Below, in pieces: positions 8,133 to 10,096 of a stretch of DNA of 10,096 nt. The DNA is from an uncultured Methylococcaceae bacterium (GTDB lineage Bacteria > Pseudomonadota > Gammaproteobacteria > Methylococcales > Methylomonadaceae): NCBI GenBank assembly GCA_903839795.1, contig CAIMDR010000707.1, forward strand, positions 1 through 10,096. The letters are read 5' to 3'. The position numbers and the translations under genes are program-made. Below the pieces are notes generated by a model. It searched no databases. It was not told where the DNA came from and saw only the letters and a list, made by a program, of their open reading frames with translations. The first letter of the stretch is position 1. Each line of letters opens with the position of its first letter.

Positions 8133-8207
8133 CTCCCCCTTTGAAAAAGGGGGACTGAAGGGGATTTATTTAAAAAATCTCCCCTACCCCATTTTTCAAA
8201 GAGGGGG
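8133..8207 (+). repeat. Palindromic repeat after the nif accessory operon
   Basis: The arm at 8135-8167 (CCCCCTTTGAAAAAGGGGGA onward) pairs imperfectly with 8175-8207. The first arm also folds alone as a very stable hairpin, CCCCCTTT-GAA-AAAGGGGG, at 8135-8153. There is no T-run directly after the hairpin, so it is not a canonical terminator, though it may impede transcription past the 320-residue gene. I recognise this composition as a kind of dispersed repeat common between genes in proteobacteria; copy number here needs the genome. Confidence 0.8.
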
Positions 8208-8289
8208 ACTGAATAATTACACAACACGAGCATTTTTATTAACCGCTTTGTAATGCAAAGCACCTTTTTAAACAACAGGAGTAAACACC

Positions 8290-8508
8290 ATGTCAATTGC
8301 ACAAATAAAAGCTTTCTCTGAACACGCTAAAACAGATTCCGGCTTAAAGGAAAAACTGTTGGCCGTACAAAAAATCAGAGAACTGATTGCTTTAGGCAAA
8401 GAATATAATTTTGAACTGGATGAAGTCGAGCTTTATCCACCCAACGAACCGCAATTTGTTGAAGAGCAACTTTCAGAAAGAATGGCCAAGGCGTTACTGA
8501 GAGTTTAG
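8290..8508 (+). CDS. Nif11-family small protein
   Basis: The 72-residue product begins MSIAQIKAFSEHAKTDSGLKEKL and matches the Nif11 domain pattern: a helical stretch with F..H...D..L..KL followed by IRELIALGKEYNFELDEVEL. Nif11 domains occur as small stand-alone proteins of unknown function near nif genes and as leader regions of some ribosomal peptide precursors. Here there is no Gly-Gly cleavage site and no cysteine-, serine- or threonine-rich core after the domain, and no peptide-modifying enzyme nearby. The nif-associated form is therefore favoured. CAGGAG lies 8 bases before the start. The 184-base gap before it contains a palindrome, so it may have its own promoter, although I saw no -24/-12 element. 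Confidence 0.85.
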   Translation: MSIAQIKAFSEHAKTDSGLKEKLLAVQKIRELIALGKEYNFELDEVELYPPNEPQFVEEQLSERMAKALLRV

Positions 8509-8540
8509 AGATGCACATGAAATAACTTAGGCATCTTGCT

Positions 8541-8561
8541 CCCTCTCCCACCGGGAGAGGG
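8541..8561 (+). repeat. Short perfect hairpin after the Nif11 gene
   Basis: CCCTCTCCC (8541-8549) and GGGAGAGGG (8553-8561) form a 9-bp stem with a 3-base loop, about 30 bases after the Nif11 stop. The GC-rich stem could terminate transcription, but the following GCTGGGGTGAGGGG has no T-run. The motif with its CTGGGGTGAGGGG tail is the kind of dispersed repeat common in gammaproteobacterial intergenic DNA. Confidence 0.75.
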
Positions 8562-8683
8562 CTGGGGTGAGGGGATATAAGTGGTCAACTTATTTTATGC
8601 ACGCTTCTTAGGTTGTCGTAGGTTACGGTAAAGTAACCAATCCCAACGTTGATACAACCCAATTATTGTTTTTTTTTGCATCA

Positions 8684-8798
8684 GGCGTAGGCTAAAATAA
8701 GACCACCCAACCGTAGCGCGTGCTAGCGTTTCCGGTACACTTATGCCGGAAACGCTTATTCTCGCTTATGCTCGAAAAGTCTTATTCCGGCCTACGCC
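8684..8798. repeat. Nested inverted repeat (cruciform-like) between the Nif11 gene and xthA
   Basis: The outer arms are GGCGTAGGC at 8684-8692 with GCCTACGCC at 8790-8798, and AATAAGAC at 8696-8703 with GTCTTATT at 8779-8786, separated by a 3x3 internal loop. Inside is a perfect 11-bp hairpin, AGCGTTTCCGG (8725-8735) with CCGGAAACGCT (8746-8756), loop of 10. The outer arm sequence GGTGGTCTTATTCC-GCCTACGCC also occurs near 130 and 290 at the nif promoter end, so this is a dispersed family. It lies between converging genes and may serve as a two-way stop, though no T-tract follows. The remaining bases of 8509-8819 show no gene. Confidence 0.8.
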
Positions 8799-8819
8799 GT
8801 TTCCGGTACTCAATCTTTA

Positions 8820-9584
8820 TCAAAGATCAATCTCGATACCCACCGGACAATGATCCGATCCGGTAATATCCGGCAGAATAAAAGCCTCTTTAACTTTATC
8901 GACCAACACGTTACTGGTCAACACGTAATCAATTCGCCAACCGACATTTTTTACCCTGGCACCAGCGCGATAACTCCACCAACTGTAAGCAACCGTATCC
9001 GGGTGAAAATGCCGAAAGGTATCGACCAATCCGGCCTCAAGAAAACGACTGAAACCGTCGATTTCGACCTGCGTATAACCGGACGATTTATTGTAATTCG
9101 GCTTTGGACGAGCAATATCAATTTCCAGATGCGCAACATTAAAATCCCCGCAAGCAATGAGCGGTTTTTTACTTTGCAGTTGCAGGCAATAAGCCAGAAA
9201 CTCCAAATCCCAGTCTTGCCGGTAATCCAGCCTTGCCAATGCCTCGCCAGAGTTAGGCACATACACATTAAGCAGAAAAAAATGTTCAAACTCCGCAACC
9301 AGCACACGCCCTTCCCTGTCATGCTCGGCAACCCCCATATCGTGGATAATTTGCAGCGGCACCTGCCGGGATAACAACGTAACGCCCGAATAACCCTTGC
9401 GTTCAGCGCAGTTAGAATAAATATGGTAGCCGTCTATGCCCTCCAGCGCCTTGTCAATCTGATCACTTTGCGCCTTGGTTTCCTGTAACAAAATACAGTC
9501 GGCATCAAGCAACGCCAGCGTTTCGGCAAAACCTTTGCCTTGTACCGAACGAATGCCGTTGACATTCCAGGAAATTATTTTCAT
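8820..9584 (-). CDS. xthA: Exodeoxyribonuclease III / AP endonuclease
   Basis: This DNA repair enzyme cuts at abasic sites and removes 3' blocking groups in base-excision repair. The 254-residue product has the complete endonuclease/exonuclease/phosphatase fold. It has the N-terminal KIISWNVNGIR with Asn7, LLQETKA with Glu35 (metal ligand), NVYVPNSG with Tyr108, CGDFNVAH with Asp147 and Asn149, GWRIDYVL with Asp219, and the closing GSDHCPVGIEI with Asp244-His245. All expected catalytic residues are present. The RVKNVGWRIDYVL and SSGYTQVEIDGFSRFL segments resemble the ExoA/APE1-type branch of the family, so the symbol exoA would also fit. It runs opposite to the nif genes and is unrelated to nitrogen fixation. 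Confidence 0.95.
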   Translation of the reverse strand: MKIISWNVNGIRSVQGKGFAETLALLDADCILLQETKAQSDQIDKALEGIDGYHIYSNCAERKGYSGVTLLSRQVPLQIIHDMGVAEHDREGRVLVAEFEHFFLLNVYVPNSGEALARLDYRQDWDLEFLAYCLQLQSKKPLIACGDFNVAHLEIDIARPKPNYNKSSGYTQVEIDGFSRFLEAGLVDTFRHFHPDTVAYSWWSYRAGARVKNVGWRIDYVLTSNVLVDKVKEAFILPDITGSDHCPVGIEIDL

Positions 9585-9647
9585 ACGATGATTCCGTTTG
9601 CTGGGTTTAAGGTTGAGTATTCAATGGTGAAAATACGCTTGGGTGCT

Positions 9648-9677
9648 ATTGTAACCTTCTGCTTTTAGGCTATCCAA
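9648..9677 (-). promoter_or_regulatory. Possible sigma-70 promoter of xthA
   Basis: On the minus strand, TTGGAT (9672-9677) and TACAAT (9648-9653) are separated by 18 bases, a fair match to -35/-10 consensus. They lie about 65 bases before the xthA start. This is a motif match only. Confidence 0.4.
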
Positions 9678-9726
9678 AGGTTTTCGGTTTGATTGTTAAG
9701 AAGGCAATGCGATTTTGCGTAACCAT

Positions 9727-9914
9727 TTACGGTACGTCTATTAACCAGAAGTCTGTCAATTTCTTGCCAAAATGCAAAATAAAGCGTTTAATCTGACTTG
9801 CATAAACTTGCTCAGTACGAACACCGTAATGCTTCAAGCGTATTTTCCTCCGAATTGATTGAGCAATTTTAACGCCTGTTCATATAAAATTTCTGAAAGG
9901 GTATCGTATTTATT
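9727..9914 (-). pseudogene. Decayed tyrosine recombinase (integron/Xer-type integrase) remnant
   Basis: Reading the minus strand, one frame gives LSEILYEQALKLLNQ (from about 9914 down to 9856). A shift near 9855 then leads into IRRKIRLKHYGVRTEQVYAS and QIKRFILHFGKK, ending at a TAA at 9727-9729. The RxKIRLKHYxxRTEQxYxxxIKRFIxFHGKK pattern is the N-terminal core-binding domain of integron-type tyrosine recombinases; here FHGKK has become HFGKK. No start codon, a frameshift, a premature stop and no catalytic domain show that it is a dead fragment. It marks a past mobile element or integration event between xthA and the gene at 10056. Loss of the rest may predate or accompany the rearrangement; the sequence does not say. 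Confidence 0.7.
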
Positions 9915-10009
9915 TTAGGGGCTAAATTTTACTAACTTAATGAAATTAAAATCATTTTTTATTTTTATAAACATTTTTAAAAACCGATGACGCAATGTTT
10001 CGCGTTTAT

Positions 10010-10015
10010 TACAAT
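10010..10015 (+). promoter_or_regulatory. Possible -10 element for the gene at 10056
   Basis: TACAAT lies 17 bases after ATGACG (9987-9992), which matches four of six -35 positions. It stands about 40 bases before the ATG, in a strongly AT-rich stretch (9880-10050). This is a weak call from motif match alone. Confidence 0.3.
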
Positions 10016-10055
10016 GTTTGATTACAGTTTACATTTTTTCACAAGGAGCAAAAGC

Positions 10056-10096
10056 ATGAAGAAATTATTGAAGTGGATTGGTATTGCATTTGTTGG
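10056..10096 (+). CDS. Start of a secreted or membrane-anchored protein (partial)
   Basis: Only the first 13 complete codons are visible: MKKLLKWIGIAFV, running off the window end. Two lysines followed by a hydrophobic run indicate a signal peptide or N-terminal membrane anchor. AAGGAG 9 bases before the ATG is a strong ribosome site. The family cannot be named from this; exported cytochromes and lipoproteins often start this way. It reads away from xthA. Confidence 0.7.
   Translation, partial: MKKLLKWIGIAFV

Noticed and set aside
7930..8253. Open frame of 107 codons across the end of the 320-residue gene
   Set aside because: It runs over the tail of a better-supported gene and through a palindromic repeat; the protein shows no recognisable pattern.
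8290..8508. Precursor of a modified peptide (Nif11 leader type)
   Set aside because: There is no double-glycine cleavage site, no core peptide and no modification or export gene in the window.
8541..8561. Rho-independent terminator after the Nif11 gene
   Set aside because: The stem is strong but a G-rich stretch follows it instead of a T-run, so it is listed as a repeat only.
8850..9374. Long plus-strand frame opposite xthA
   Set aside because: It is antisense to a complete exonuclease III gene with all catalytic residues and shows no family features.

Overview
This window holds the start of a molybdenum-nitrogenase (nif) region from a bacterium that is most likely a gammaproteobacterium, possibly a methanotroph-type organism. 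That placement is inference. It rests on the gene order nifH-nifD-nifK-nifT-ferredoxin-NafY/NifY-like-LRV, the sigma-54/NifA promoter, the moderate GC content and the many short palindromic repeats between genes. No marker gene for the taxon lies in the window.

Layout. Positions 1-66 look like the last codons of an upstream gene. Positions 67-527 are the nif control region: a dispersed palindromic repeat, a NifA-type upstream site (351-366), a possible IHF site (434-446) and a strong -24/-12 promoter (464-479). nifH (528-1409), nifD (1556-3037) and nifK (3161-4732) follow on the plus strand. They encode the Fe protein and both subunits of the MoFe protein, with all metal-cluster ligands present at the positions known from Azotobacter vinelandii. 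After a repeat-bearing gap comes a tightly packed run with gaps of 12 nt or less: nifT, a 2x[4Fe-4S] ferredoxin, a NafY/NifY-like cofactor-binding protein, an 88-residue unknown, an LRV repeat protein with a four-cysteine Fe-S motif, and a 320-residue unknown. A small Nif11-family gene (8290-8508) closes the nif-related part. nifE, nifN, nifB and the regulators are not in the window.

Beyond a repeat-filled gap (8509-8819), an exonuclease III / AP endonuclease gene (8820-9584) lies on the minus strand. Upstream of it is a decayed, frameshifted remnant of a tyrosine recombinase (9727-9914) that no intact open reading frame covers. The window ends with the first codons of a new gene (10056 onward) with a signal or anchor sequence.

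How the genes work together: NifA and sigma-54 would turn on nifHDK. Fe protein (NifH) passes electrons to NifDK. The ferredoxin is a candidate electron carrier, NafY/NifY-like proteins hold apo-dinitrogenase or FeMo-cofactor, and NifT and the unknowns are accessory.

The least expected feature is the intergenic DNA. Each of the three gaps in nifHDKT, the region upstream of the promoter and the gap before the Nif11 gene carries a palindromic repeat. One repeat family sits in the same orientation on both sides of nifHDK.
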